From Echinicola pacifica DSM 19836 (GTDB taxonomy: Bacteria; Bacteroidota; Bacteroidia; Cytophagales; Cyclobacteriaceae), in the NCBI RefSeq assembly GCF_000373245.1, contig NZ_KB890750.1, positions 631,759-695,758 on the forward strand: DNA of 64,000 bases, in the 5' to 3' direction. Positions within the stretch are counted from its first letter, which is position 1, and each line of letters opens with the position of its first letter. A program made the translations under genes and the position numbers. Positions 9,909 to 18,206 of the stretch are shown one piece after another. The notes beneath the pieces are model-generated. The model had not been told where the DNA came from and did no database searches. It saw only the letters and a list, made by a program, of their open reading frames with translations.

Positions 9909-11512
9909 ATGATTACAACAAAAAACCCAACATCCACCCTTGGGGTAAATGGCCTATCCACTTATCCCAAAAACGCCCTTCATAATTTATGTGCTTCCAG
10001 CTTGGTGGAAGAAGCACTACTCAATAAAGAAGGCAAACTATCCTCCTCCGGCGCTTTAATGGTCAATACCGGCACCTACACAGGTAGATCCCCAAAAGAT
10101 CGGTTTATCGTCAAAGAGCCCAAAACTAAAGATCATATCTGGTGGGGAAATATCAACCTCCCGCTCGAGGAATCCTTTTTTGCTCTATTGCATCGTGATA
10201 TGCTGGAAGAACTCAGCAGCAGCAAAATATACTCCAGGGATGCTTTTGTCGGTGCAGATCGTCGGTATCGGAAGTCCTTAAGAGTATTCACTTCCCTTGC
10301 CTGGCATAACTTATTTTGCCTAAATATGTTTCTGCGGCCTGAAGTGGATGAATTGGCGCATTTCTCTCCGGAATACACGATTATATGTCTCCCGGAATTC
10401 GAAGCAGATCCCCGGCGACATGGTACAAGGGGAAAGAACTTCACGGTAATTAACCTGGAAAAAAAACTGGTTCTTATCGGGGGACTGCCTATGCTGGCGA
10501 GATCAAGAAGGCGGTGTTTTCGATAATGAACTATATTCTTCCCTTGGAAGAAAAACAATTGTCCATGCACTGCTCCGCCAATATGGGCGATAAAGGAGAT
10601 ACCGCTATTTTCTTTGGACTTTCGGGAACCGGCAAGACCACCCTTTCTGCTGATCCTAAGCGCGTGCTCATCGGAGATGATGAGCATGGCTGGTCAAATA
10701 ATGGCATCTACAATTTTGAGGGAGGTTGCTATGCCAAGGCGATTAATTTGGACCCCGAAAAGGAACCACAGATTTGGAATGCCATCAAATTCGGGGCAAT
10801 CGTGGAGAATACCATCTTCCATCCAGGCACAAGCATCATTAATTATAAGGATAATTCCTTGACAGAGAATACGAGGACGGCTTATCCTATCTCGCATATT
10901 CCAAACTCCATAGATCCACCATTGGGGACTTTACCACAAACTGTATTTTTCCTGACCGCAGATGCCTTTGGGGTGCTGCCGCCGATCTCCAAGCTCAATC
11001 CTTCTCAAGCTATGTATCACTTCATCTCAGGCTACACCGCCAAGGTGGCAGGAACAGAAATGGGGATTAAGGAGCCGCAAGTCACCTTTTCGGCTTGTTT
11101 TGGTGAGGCTTTTCTACCGCTAAACCCCACAGTATATGCTGCACTCCTAGGTAAACTCATGAAACAACATCAGGTGGATGTGTGGCTGATCAATACCGGA
11201 TGGACCGGCGGATCTTATGGTACAGGCAAGAGGATCCCTTTAGCGTACACGCGCGCCATGGTCAATGCCGCTTTGGAAGGCAAAATGAATAATGTTTCAT
11301 TTGAAAAACATCCTATCTTTAAAATTCAAATCCCCTCCTACTGCCCGGGCGTACCCAGCGAACTCCTAAATCCTAAAAACACTTGGGAGAATCCTGGTAA
11401 TTACGATCAAACGGCGGCCCAATTGGCGCGAGCTTTCCAGGAGAATTTCGCCAAATATACCGAGGAGGCACCTCCTGAGATTATGGACGGAGGGCCATCT
11501 TTAGACTTCTAG
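9909..11512 (+). pseudogene. pckA: Phosphoenolpyruvate carboxykinase (ATP), interrupted by a one-base frameshift
   Basis: The two halves together give about 535 residues, the normal length of ATP-type PEP carboxykinase, which converts oxaloacetate and ATP to PEP for gluconeogenesis. The first frame (9909-10526) carries TGRSPKDRF and ends in LVLIGG; it then reads into a stop after 13 shifted codons. The second frame continues at once with [20 protein letters not shown], the P-loop [11 protein letters not shown], the metal-binding IGDDEHGW and NTGWTGG. Restoring one G in the run of five at 10479-10483 gives [12 protein letters not shown], matching the family's GGTxYAGE motif. All other key residues are intact, so this is either a sequencing or assembly error in a homopolymer or a very recent mutation. 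A terminator follows the gene. Confidence 0.9.
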
Positions 11513-11581
11513 GCTTACCTTATTAAGGGCTTTATTATGGAAGTCCAGGTAGCTAGCCTTGATCTTCATCTACTATAACAA

Positions 11582-11619
11582 AACCAGAGGCCAGACTTTA
11601 ATGCCTCTGGTTATTTTTA
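11582..11619 (+). terminator. Rho-independent terminator of pckA
   Basis: A 10-bp perfect stem (11582-11591 with 11603-11612, AACCAGAGGC / GCCTCTGGTT) is followed by a T-rich tract. It lies 70 bp past the pckA stop codon. A run of eight C residues follows at 11622-11629. Confidence 0.85.
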
Positions 11620-11811
11620 TCCCCCCCCAACTCTGACCGATATTCCAGGACCTTCTGACTATTAGCTCTACTGGGGTGAAGGACTCTTACTGCATAAATA
11701 AGAGCTCCTACTATTACCATCAAGGGATACCTGCTCATCCTAAAGCTGTGGCTTAAGGCATAAAAATCATAATAGGAGCAATAACCTGCAGGTATAATTT
11801 AGATAGTTTCA

Positions 11812-11819
11812 TATATTTG
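11812..11819 (+). promoter_or_regulatory. Bacteroidota -7 promoter element for the cyclophilin gene
   Basis: TATATTTG fits TAnnTTTG and ends only 14 bp before the ATG, which predicts a very short 5' leader. No convincing -33 element is present. Confidence 0.5.
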
Positions 11820-11833
11820 CAAAAAATAAATCT

Positions 11834-12271
11834 ATGAAGACTGCTGAAATAATTACCGAAAAAGGTACCATGAAAGTGGAGTTTTATGATCAAGACGCTC
11901 CAAATACTGTAAAGAACTTTATAGACCTTTCTAAGAAAGGCTTCTATGATGGGCTTACCTTCCATAGAGTCATCCCAAATTTTGTAATTCAAGGAGGATG
12001 TCCTAATGGCACTGGCGCAGGTGGACCTGGCTATAGCATCGACTGCGAACTAAAGGGAGATAACCAACACCATGAGCGTGGGGTACTTTCTATGGCGCAT
12101 GCTGGTCGCAATACTGGTGGATCCCAATTTTTCATCTGCCATAGCAGAGACAATACTGCTCACCTTGACAGAAATCATACTTGCTTCGGTAAGGTGGTTG
12201 AAGGACTTGACATGATCGATGAAATCAAAGCTGGTGACAAAATCGAAAAAATCACTGTTTCTGAAGATTAA
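11834..12271 (+). CDS. Cyclophilin-type peptidyl-prolyl cis-trans isomerase
   Basis: 145 residues, a single cyclophilin domain with no signal peptide, so it acts in the cytoplasm on proline peptide bonds during protein folding. The catalytic and substrate-binding motifs are present: [13 protein letters not shown] (Arg and Phe of the active site), GGSQFFICH and [11 protein letters not shown]. Its length is close to that of the short bacterial PpiB type. It stands alone, with its own -7 element upstream and a strong hairpin terminator downstream. Confidence 0.95.
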   Translation: MKTAEIITEKGTMKVEFYDQDAPNTVKNFIDLSKKGFYDGLTFHRVIPNFVIQGGCPNGTGAGGPGYSIDCELKGDNQHHERGVLSMAHAGRNTGGSQFFICHSRDNTAHLDRNHTCFGKVVEGLDMIDEIKAGDKIEKITVSED

Positions 12272-12286
12272 TCCTCATCAGAGCAC

Positions 12287-12330
12287 AAAAATAAAGCCGC
12301 TGCAGAACGTTCTGTAGCGGCTTTATTTTT
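12287..12330. terminator. Bidirectional hairpin terminator after the cyclophilin gene
   Basis: A long perfect inverted repeat (about 14 bp, AAAATAAAGCCGCT / AGCGGCTTTATTTT) has an A-tract on one side and a T-tract on the other. It begins 16 bp past the cyclophilin stop and could also end transcripts of the converging nucleoside transporter gene, about 155 bp away. Confidence 0.85.
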
Positions 12331-12484
12331 GTTAGTATTACTATTTTTAAAATATCTTCCATTTCCCAGGCATAGCTAAATAATACAGATTGGAATTGGA
12401 TGATAATTAATACGATATAATCTTTCGCAAAATTCAGGCTTTAATGTTAGGCCAATTTCCTAGTCATCAAAATGAGTTCTTGCC

Positions 12485-13771
12485 TTAGGCGAACAACATT
12501 CCCGCGAGGGTTGCTGTCATCATACAGGCCAAAGTCGCCGCCAGCAAAGCATGCATTCCTAGTTTAGATAAGTTGCCTTGTTGGTTGGGAGCAATACTTC
12601 CGATTCCGCCTACCTGGATAGCAATGGAGCTGAAGTTAGAAAACCCACAAAGGGCATAAGTGGCGATAATGATGGATTTTGGAGAGAGGTTACCCGCGGC
12701 CTTCATCTCAGAAAGATCAGAATAAGCGACAAACTCATTAATGACGGTCTTCTGCCCCAGCAAAGAACCTACCTGCAGGGTGTCCTGCCATTCTACTCCC
12801 ATTAGCCAGGCGAATATTCGAAAAACCTGACCTAAGATATACTCCAAAGAAAAGCCATCAAACTGTCCCTTGGTGGAGGAAACCACATAGGCATTTAATC
12901 CCGTCAAATCTCCTATTACTCCAGACAAAAAGTAATTTACCGCTGCGATCACCGCGATGAAAGCTAGCAGCATTCCCCCAACATTCAGGGCAAGCTTAAG
13001 TCCATCGGAGGCTCCTATGGACATCGCATCGATGAGATTGACCCCTAATCCTTCCTTATTAACGACCAGCTTATCATCCAGGCCCTTTTCGTTGGTTTCC
13101 GGGATCATAAGTTTTGACATCACGATGGCAGCTGGCGCATTCATGATGCTGGCACCTAGTAAATAGGATGCAAATCTACTTTGCTCCTCCAGGCTGTCTC
13201 CACCCAAAAAGGCTACATAAGCTGCCAATACCCCGCCGGCGATGGTGGCCATACCGCCTGTCATCAAACACATAAGCTCCGATCGGGTCATGGCAGGGAT
13301 AAACGGCCTCACCAATAGCGGTGCTTCAGTCTGTCCCAAAAAGATATTCCCTGCTGCTGATAAACTCTCGGCACCAGACAGCCCCATCGTGCGCGACATC
13401 ACCCAAGCGATCCCAAACACGACTTTTTGTAAGACGCCTAGATAGTATAGTCCCGCAGATACAGTGGAAAAGAAGATAATGGTGGGCAGTACCTGAAAGG
13501 CAAATATGGTCCCAAAGGAATCTGTGGCCAAGTCACCGAACAGGAATATAGCTCCAGCCTGCGAGAAACTCAACAACTTCACAAACCCCTGGCTAAGGCT
13601 GATAAACAAGCGCTCTACAAAGGCCACCTTAGTGATCAGAAGCCCAAAGACCAGCTGCAATATTACTCCTATACCTACAAGCTTCCAGTTTACAGCACGT
13701 TTATTTGCCGAGAACAGAAAAGCTACCCCCAGGAGAGCACACACTCCTAGTAATCCTCTCAGGTAATCCAT
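12485..13771 (-). CDS. Concentrative nucleoside transporter (NupC/CNT family)
   Basis: 428 residues, hydrophobic throughout. It has the N-terminal Nucleos_tra2 helix block, the gate-type middle part and the C-terminal CNT domain. Conserved CNT stretches are FLGQTEAPLLVRPF and MTRSELMCLMTGGMATIAGG, which form the nucleoside-binding region, and ALCGFSNFSSIAIQVGGIG near the C-terminus. It imports nucleosides by ion symport across the inner membrane. The upstream gene on the same strand is separated by a terminator, so this gene is probably transcribed on its own. Confidence 0.94.
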   Translation of the reverse strand: MDYLRGLLGVCALLGVAFLFSANKRAVNWKLVGIGVILQLVFGLLITKVAFVERLFISLSQGFVKLLSFSQAGAIFLFGDLATDSFGTIFAFQVLPTIIFFSTVSAGLYYLGVLQKVVFGIAWVMSRTMGLSGAESLSAAGNIFLGQTEAPLLVRPFIPAMTRSELMCLMTGGMATIAGGVLAAYVAFLGGDSLEEQSRFASYLLGASIMNAPAAIVMSKLMIPETNEKGLDDKLVVNKEGLGVNLIDAMSIGASDGLKLALNVGGMLLAFIAVIAAVNYFLSGVIGDLTGLNAYVVSSTKGQFDGFSLEYILGQVFRIFAWLMGVEWQDTLQVGSLLGQKTVINEFVAYSDLSEMKAAGNLSPKSIIIATYALCGFSNFSSIAIQVGGIGSIAPNQQGNLSKLGMHALLAATLACMMTATLAGMLFA

Positions 13772-13859
13772 ATATTTTTTGGTAAATGTCTAATGTCGAT
13801 ATGCTTATTAAAATATAATAAAGGGTAAATATAAAGTTTTTTATTAAAATATCGGAAAC

Positions 13860-13890
13860 AAAAAAACCCGGACCTTTAATAGACCCGGGT
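13860..13890 (-). terminator. Rho-independent terminator after the bifunctional nuclease gene
   Basis: A 6-bp GC-rich stem (ACCCGG / CCGGGT) is followed on the minus strand by a T-tract. It lies 18 bp past the stop of the nuclease-domain gene and separates the etf cluster from the nucleoside transporter gene. Confidence 0.8.
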
Positions 13891-13907
13891 ATGGTATGAT
13901 ATATTGG

Positions 13908-14513
13908 CTAGTTTCGCCGATTTATTTCATCTCTTATTCTGGCAGCTTGCTCATAATTTTCATTCGTGATGGCCTTGTCCAGCATTTCATTTAGTTTATC
14001 CAGGCTATAATCCTTCCATGGTTCATTGGACTTGGCAGGTTTTGATACGGGTTTGGAGGGCGAGGAGCTGGCAGCATCAGGGCTTACCTCCTCCTCATTC
14101 TCATTAAACTCTATGGCTGCCTCGGACATTACCTTTTGCTCACAATAGATAGGTGCTTCAAATCTCACCGCAATAGCAATAGCATCGGAAGGTCGAGCGT
14201 CTATTTCCACCACTTTACGGCCGTCTTTGCATACTATTTTGGCATAAAAAACCCCTTCTCTCATATCAGAAATGAGGATATAATCAATGTTAAACCCAAA
14301 GTTACTAGCAAAGGACTTGAACAAATCATGAGTCATTGGCCGGTTAGGCACAATTTTCTCAATCTCTATTGCGATCGCTTGGGCTTCAAACATCCCTATA
14401 ACAATGGGCAATCTCCTCCTGCCGGAAGTCTCCCCCATCACCAAGGTAAATGACCCTGACTGGGAATGATTGGATGATAAACCTAATATTTCTAACTCTA
14501 TTGTGTTCTCCAC
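13908..14513 (-). CDS. Bifunctional nuclease (BFN, DUF151) domain protein with C-terminal UvrB/UvrC motif
   Basis: 201 residues from a GTG start at 14513. The N-terminal 130 residues form the BFN/DUF151 domain (GRRRLPIVIGMFEAQAIAIE, RPSDAIAIAVR), a family with reported DNase and RNase activity in plants and conserved in Bacteroidota. After an acidic and proline-rich linker, residues about 168 to 200 match the UvrB/UvrC helical interaction motif (LNEMLDKAITNENYEQAARI). The gene starts 6 bp after etfA, so it is translated from the same mRNA as the flavoprotein genes; this linkage is frequent in Bacteroidota but the functional reason is not known to me. Confidence 0.88.
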   Translation of the reverse strand: MENTIELEILGLSSNHSQSGSFTLVMGETSGRRRLPIVIGMFEAQAIAIEIEKIVPNRPMTHDLFKSFASNFGFNIDYILISDMREGVFYAKIVCKDGRKVVEIDARPSDAIAIAVRFEAPIYCEQKVMSEAAIEFNENEEEVSPDAASSSPSKPVSKPAKSNEPWKDYSLDKLNEMLDKAITNENYEQAARIRDEINRRN

Positions 14514-14519
14514 GCGAAA

Positions 14520-15485
14520 TTATTTTACAGCTTTTATAGCCTCTGTTAATTTAGGTAATACCTCAAATGCATCTCCAACAATACCGTAATCTGCGGCTTT
14601 AAAGAATGGCGCTTCAGGATCTTTATTGATCACTACGATATACTTAGAGGCATTTACTCCTGCAAGATGTTGAATCGCTCCTGAAATTCCAACTGCCACG
14701 TATAAAGTTGGGGCTACTTTTACACCAGTTTGTCCTACGTGCTCATGATGAGGTCTCCATCCGCTATCCGATACTGGCTTAGAACAGCCCGTGGCTGCGC
14801 CTAAGGCTTTCGCCAGGTCTTCTATCAGATTCCAGTTTTCAGGACCTTTCATTCCACGACCACCAGATACCACTATATCTGCTTCCGGAAGTGGAATCTC
14901 GTCATTGGCCTTGTCTATAGAGGTGATCTTGGCTGCAAAAGCTCCTTCCGATAGGTTCACTTCCAAAGCTTCTACACTGGCTGGAGCTCCATCAGTCTTC
15001 AAAGGAACGGCATTTTTCTTTACCCCTAAAATCTTATTCGTCTTGGTGATCTCTGATTCTGCAAAGGCTTTGCCGGTATATATACTTCTCTTGACCGTAT
15101 AAGTGCCAGAAGTAGAAGGCAAAGCCACCACATTGGAAATATATCCTGCATCCAATTTGACCGCTAGGCGGGCTGCAACAGCATCGCCCAATGAGGACTT
15201 GGCGAGGATAAGCGTGTCGGCTCCAGCCTTTTCGAAGGCCTGAGCCACAGCTTCAGCATGAGCCTGAATGACCCCGGCGTTTAGCTGATCATCATTCACA
15301 TGATATACTGTGCTTAGCCCTGCAGTACCCACTGAGGCCAACTGGTCCTCACTTACTGTACCCAACACAACGCCCTTTGCGTCCACTCCCTGCTGTTCCG
15401 CCAAGGCGCTGGCATAGGATGCAGCTTCTAAAGAGGTCTTCTTTATTGCCCCTTCGATATGCTCTATATATACTATAATTGACAT
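14520..15485 (-). CDS. etfA: Electron transfer flavoprotein subunit alpha
   Basis: 321 residues. The N-terminal half is the ETF nucleotide-binding-like domain. The C-terminal FAD-binding domain shows the family signature: SGGRGMKGPENW, GCSKPVSDSGWRPHHEHVGQ, and IQHLAGVNASKYIVVINKDP. Together with EtfB it carries electrons from acyl-CoA dehydrogenases to the quinone pool through ETF dehydrogenase. It follows etfB by 29 bp on the same strand. Confidence 0.97.
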   Translation of the reverse strand: MSIIVYIEHIEGAIKKTSLEAASYASALAEQQGVDAKGVVLGTVSEDQLASVGTAGLSTVYHVNDDQLNAGVIQAHAEAVAQAFEKAGADTLILAKSSLGDAVAARLAVKLDAGYISNVVALPSTSGTYTVKRSIYTGKAFAESEITKTNKILGVKKNAVPLKTDGAPASVEALEVNLSEGAFAAKITSIDKANDEIPLPEADIVVSGGRGMKGPENWNLIEDLAKALGAATGCSKPVSDSGWRPHHEHVGQTGVKVAPTLYVAVGISGAIQHLAGVNASKYIVVINKDPEAPFFKAADYGIVGDAFEVLPKLTEAIKAVK

Positions 15486-15514
15486 TGGATTATCATTTTA
15501 ATGGTTGAAAAAAA

Positions 15515-16252
15515 TTACAATACCTTGGCCTCTGACTTCAACAGCTCCACCAACTCCTGTACATTATTGCTGTCAATAAGCTTCACAGCACCCTTGGCAG
15601 GAGGCATTTCATAGGCTACAGTCTTAGTCGCCACTACGTCTCCGCTCAGTTCCTGCACCTGAAGTGGCTTAGAGCGAGCAGACATGATGCCTCTCATATT
15701 TGGTATTTTCCACTCAGCGATAGGCTCTTGACATCCAGCAACAAAAGGTAGCTTGATCTCCAGATATTCCTTGCCGCCTTCTATCTCACGAGCGATTTTG
15801 GCTGTATCTCCTTCCAAATCCAGCTTCATCACTGGCGATACCGATGGCATCCCCAATAATTCAGCAACCATTCCATGGACCATACCTCCATTGAAATCGA
15901 TCGACTCTCTGCCCATTAATATCATATCATAACCAATTTCCTTAGCATGATTCGCGATTTGGGTCGCCACAAAAAACGCATCAGTAGGTTCAGCATTGAT
16001 CCGGACTGCCTCATCCGCGCCAATAGCCAAAGCCTTGCGAAGCGTAGGCTCGGTCTCGGCCTCACCGACATTCAGTACCGTGAGCTTGCCTCCCGTCTGA
16101 TCTCTAAGCTCAACCGCACGGGCCAAAGCATAATCATCGTAAGGACCTATTATATACTGAACACCCGTCTTGTCAAACTTAGTGTTATTATCGGTAAATT
16201 GGATTTTGGATGTGGTATCCGGCACATGAGTTATACAGACCAGAATTTTCAT
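15515..16252 (-). CDS. etfB: Electron transfer flavoprotein subunit beta
   Basis: About 245 residues starting at ATG 16252 (MKILVCITHVPDTTSK), which is where family homology begins; the frame extends further to 16285 without support. Motifs include GPYDDYALARAVELRD, GADEAVRI and the beta-signature region VAGCQEPIAEWKIPNMRGIM. It binds AMP and forms the heterodimer with EtfA encoded next. The gene heads the etfB-etfA-nuclease operon; a TAnnTTTG element lies about 20 bp upstream. Confidence 0.96.
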   Translation of the reverse strand: MKILVCITHVPDTTSKIQFTDNNTKFDKTGVQYIIGPYDDYALARAVELRDQTGGKLTVLNVGEAETEPTLRKALAIGADEAVRINAEPTDAFFVATQIANHAKEIGYDMILMGRESIDFNGGMVHGMVAELLGMPSVSPVMKLDLEGDTAKIAREIEGGKEYLEIKLPFVAGCQEPIAEWKIPNMRGIMSARSKPLQVQELSGDVVATKTVAYEMPPAKGAVKLIDSNNVQELVELLKSEAKVL

Positions 16253-16272
16253 ATCGTTGTTATATTGGTTAG

Positions 16273-16280
16273 CAAATTTA
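16273..16280 (-). promoter_or_regulatory. Bacteroidota -7 promoter element for etfB
   Basis: On the minus strand the sequence is TAAATTTG, a match to TAnnTTTG, 20 bp before the etfB ATG at 16252. It also argues for the 16252 start, since the longer frame would begin within about 5 bp of the predicted transcription start. No clear -33 element. Confidence 0.5.
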
Positions 16281-16615
16281 TTCAAAATTCCTCCCCCTTG
16301 TCAGCGCTTTTCCTATAATAGAAGCTCCACCGACTAAGAGCGAGTATAAAGTATCTATTAAACTAAAAAATCACCAAATCAGCAGATTATTTTAGCCTAC
16401 CTCTTCCCTATTCTATTGAAGATGTGCCCAAAATTAAAAAAAAGGCACCTGATTACCTATAACTAAAAGGATGATTTTACCGCTCCTCGATAACCAATTA
16501 TTATATCACTACCTTAACCTCTTGATTCACAATGGAAGCCATTGAAAACCAAAGGCTTTTGACTGCTTAATACAACTAAAACTACAGAACTAAGGTAAAA
16601 CTGTCCTAAAAAAGA

Positions 16616-16623
16616 TAATTTTG
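16616..16623 (+). promoter_or_regulatory. Bacteroidota -7 promoter element for the TPR protein gene
   Basis: TAATTTTG matches TAnnTTTG, 50 bp before the ATG at 16674. The remaining 335 bp between it and the etfB promoter show no gene or notable structure. Confidence 0.4.
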
Positions 16624-16673
16624 GCATGGTGATGGCATAAAATTCTTTAAAATAACCAAACTATAATCCTATC

Positions 16674-17015
16674 ATGAGCGATACAACCAACACAAGAAAA
16701 GAATCACTGCTACAGTATATAAAAGAAGACCCGCAGGCCCCCTTCAACTATTATGCACTGGCATTAGAATACCTCAAGGAAGACAAGGAAGATGATGCCC
16801 TGAAGTATTTCAATATTCTTCTCGAGCAACATCCTGATTATCTGCCCACTTATTACCACGCTGCTGCCTTATATACTGAGTACAATATGCTGGAAGAAGC
16901 TCGCCATACCTATGAAAAAGGAGTGGATCTCGCTTATAAGCAGCAGGATTTTCACGCTCGAAGGGAGCTTCAAAATGCCTTTCAAAACTTCCTCTTCGAG
17001 CATGATCTGGAATAA
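16674..17015 (+). CDS. Small tetratricopeptide-repeat protein
   Basis: 113 residues made almost wholly of helical TPR units: APFNYYALALEYLKEDKEDD, ALKYFNILLEQHPDYLPTYY and AAALYTEYNMLEEARHTYEKG. There is no signal peptide, so it is cytoplasmic, and there is no other domain. Such proteins bind partner proteins; the partner is unknown. The gene converges on the oxidoreductase gene with a single base between the two stop codons and no terminator of its own. Confidence 0.85.
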   Translation: MSDTTNTRKESLLQYIKEDPQAPFNYYALALEYLKEDKEDDALKYFNILLEQHPDYLPTYYHAAALYTEYNMLEEARHTYEKGVDLAYKQQDFHARRELQNAFQNFLFEHDLE

Positions 17016-17016
17016 T

Positions 17017-18018
17017 TTAATCCAGGTTGAGAACTAATTTTCCCATTTGTTCTCCCTTATTCATCTTCAAAAAAGCCTCTTCTGCCCCATTTAGATCAGT
17101 CACCTGATCTATGATGGGGATGATGTGGTGCAGACTCACAAAATCGATCATATTACTAAAATCTATATCGCTACCCATAGTGGTCCCTTGCAGCGTAAGC
17201 TGGTTCCAAAAAATCCTTCGTGCATCTATCGCCTCAGGATTGCCTAGGGTGGCTCCATAAAATATCAATTTACCCGCAGGACTGAGTAGCTTGAGAAGGT
17301 CATTCACACCTGCTCCCATCGCCGAGTCTATGATGATATCAAAACCATCACTACGTACCAGCGCTTCCTCGACCCAGTTTTCTGCACGGTAATTAAATCC
17401 CCCTTTGGCCCCCAGGTCCACGGCTTTTTCGAGTTTTGCGGCGCTGCTGCTGGTAACATACACATCCGCTCCAACCGCAAGAGCAAACTGGCAGGCAAAC
17501 TGCGCCACACCACCACCAAAACCAGAGATGAGCACTTTCTTCCCTGCGGTGATATTGCCATGATAAAACAAGGCCCTATAAGCAGTCACCCCCGCAAGCG
17601 GCAATGCTGCTGCCTCCTCAAAAGACATATGCGAAGGCTTATCCACTAGCCGGCTAGCCTCGATATGGATATATTCCGCCAAAGTCCCATTGGAGGGCAT
17701 GCCAAGGATCTGAAAGTCCCCCGACTGTACCGCCTGATCATCGCCCCAAAAATGAGCAGGATTAATAATCACGGCCCTACCTAGCCAGTCCTCATCTACC
17801 CCTTCACCAATTTCTTCCACTATACCCGCTCCGTCAGAGCCAAGAATGATTCCATCCTTAATTCCAGGATATTTCCCCTGTCGGCACCATTCATCCCGAT
17901 GGTTAAGGGCGGCAGACTTTACCTTAACCCTTACCTCACCTGGAGCCAGGGCAGGTAGATTTACCTCACTTATTGATATACCAAAACTGCTTTTTTGATC
18001 TAAAACTAATGCTCTCAT
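17017..18018 (-). CDS. Medium-chain dehydrogenase/reductase, quinone oxidoreductase-like
   Basis: 333 residues. A GroES-like N-terminal domain (ALNHRDEWCRQGKYPG, ILGSDGAGIVEEIGEGV) is followed by a Rossmann NAD(P)-binding domain (VLISGFGGGVAQFACQFALA). The structural zinc cysteines of classical alcohol dehydrogenases are absent, which points to the zinc-independent quinone oxidoreductase / enoyl reductase branch. Substrate unknown. Transcribed alone, converging with the TPR gene. Confidence 0.88.
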   Translation of the reverse strand: MRALVLDQKSSFGISISEVNLPALAPGEVRVKVKSAALNHRDEWCRQGKYPGIKDGIILGSDGAGIVEEIGEGVDEDWLGRAVIINPAHFWGDDQAVQSGDFQILGMPSNGTLAEYIHIEASRLVDKPSHMSFEEAAALPLAGVTAYRALFYHGNITAGKKVLISGFGGGVAQFACQFALAVGADVYVTSSSAAKLEKAVDLGAKGGFNYRAENWVEEALVRSDGFDIIIDSAMGAGVNDLLKLLSPAGKLIFYGATLGNPEAIDARRIFWNQLTLQGTTMGSDIDFSNMIDFVSLHHIIPIIDQVTDLNGAEEAFLKMNKGEQMGKLVLNLD

Positions 18019-18155
18019 GCTTATATATGTTATTGGTTCGTGAATTTTCAGTTTATCTGCTTTGCACCCTAATTTCTGTCATAAGGATTTGTACTATTTA
18101 CTACTCAAAAATAAACCCTCAAAGATCTTACCATCCATAAATCCCATAAAACTTC

Positions 18156-18188
18156 AAAAAAAAAGCTCCCAACAGTTAGTGGAAGCTT
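18156..18188 (-). terminator. Rho-independent terminator of dnaB
   Basis: An inverted repeat (AAGCTTCC / GGGAGCTT with one G-T pair on the minus strand) is followed by a long T-tract, 18 bp past the dnaB stop codon. Confidence 0.75.
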
Positions 18189-18206
18189 TTATAAGTGTTA
18201 TCAATA

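Noticed and set aside
10133..10687. 184-codon open frame antisense to pckA
   Set aside because: It lies opposite conserved pckA codons, including the P-loop, and shows no protein family features.
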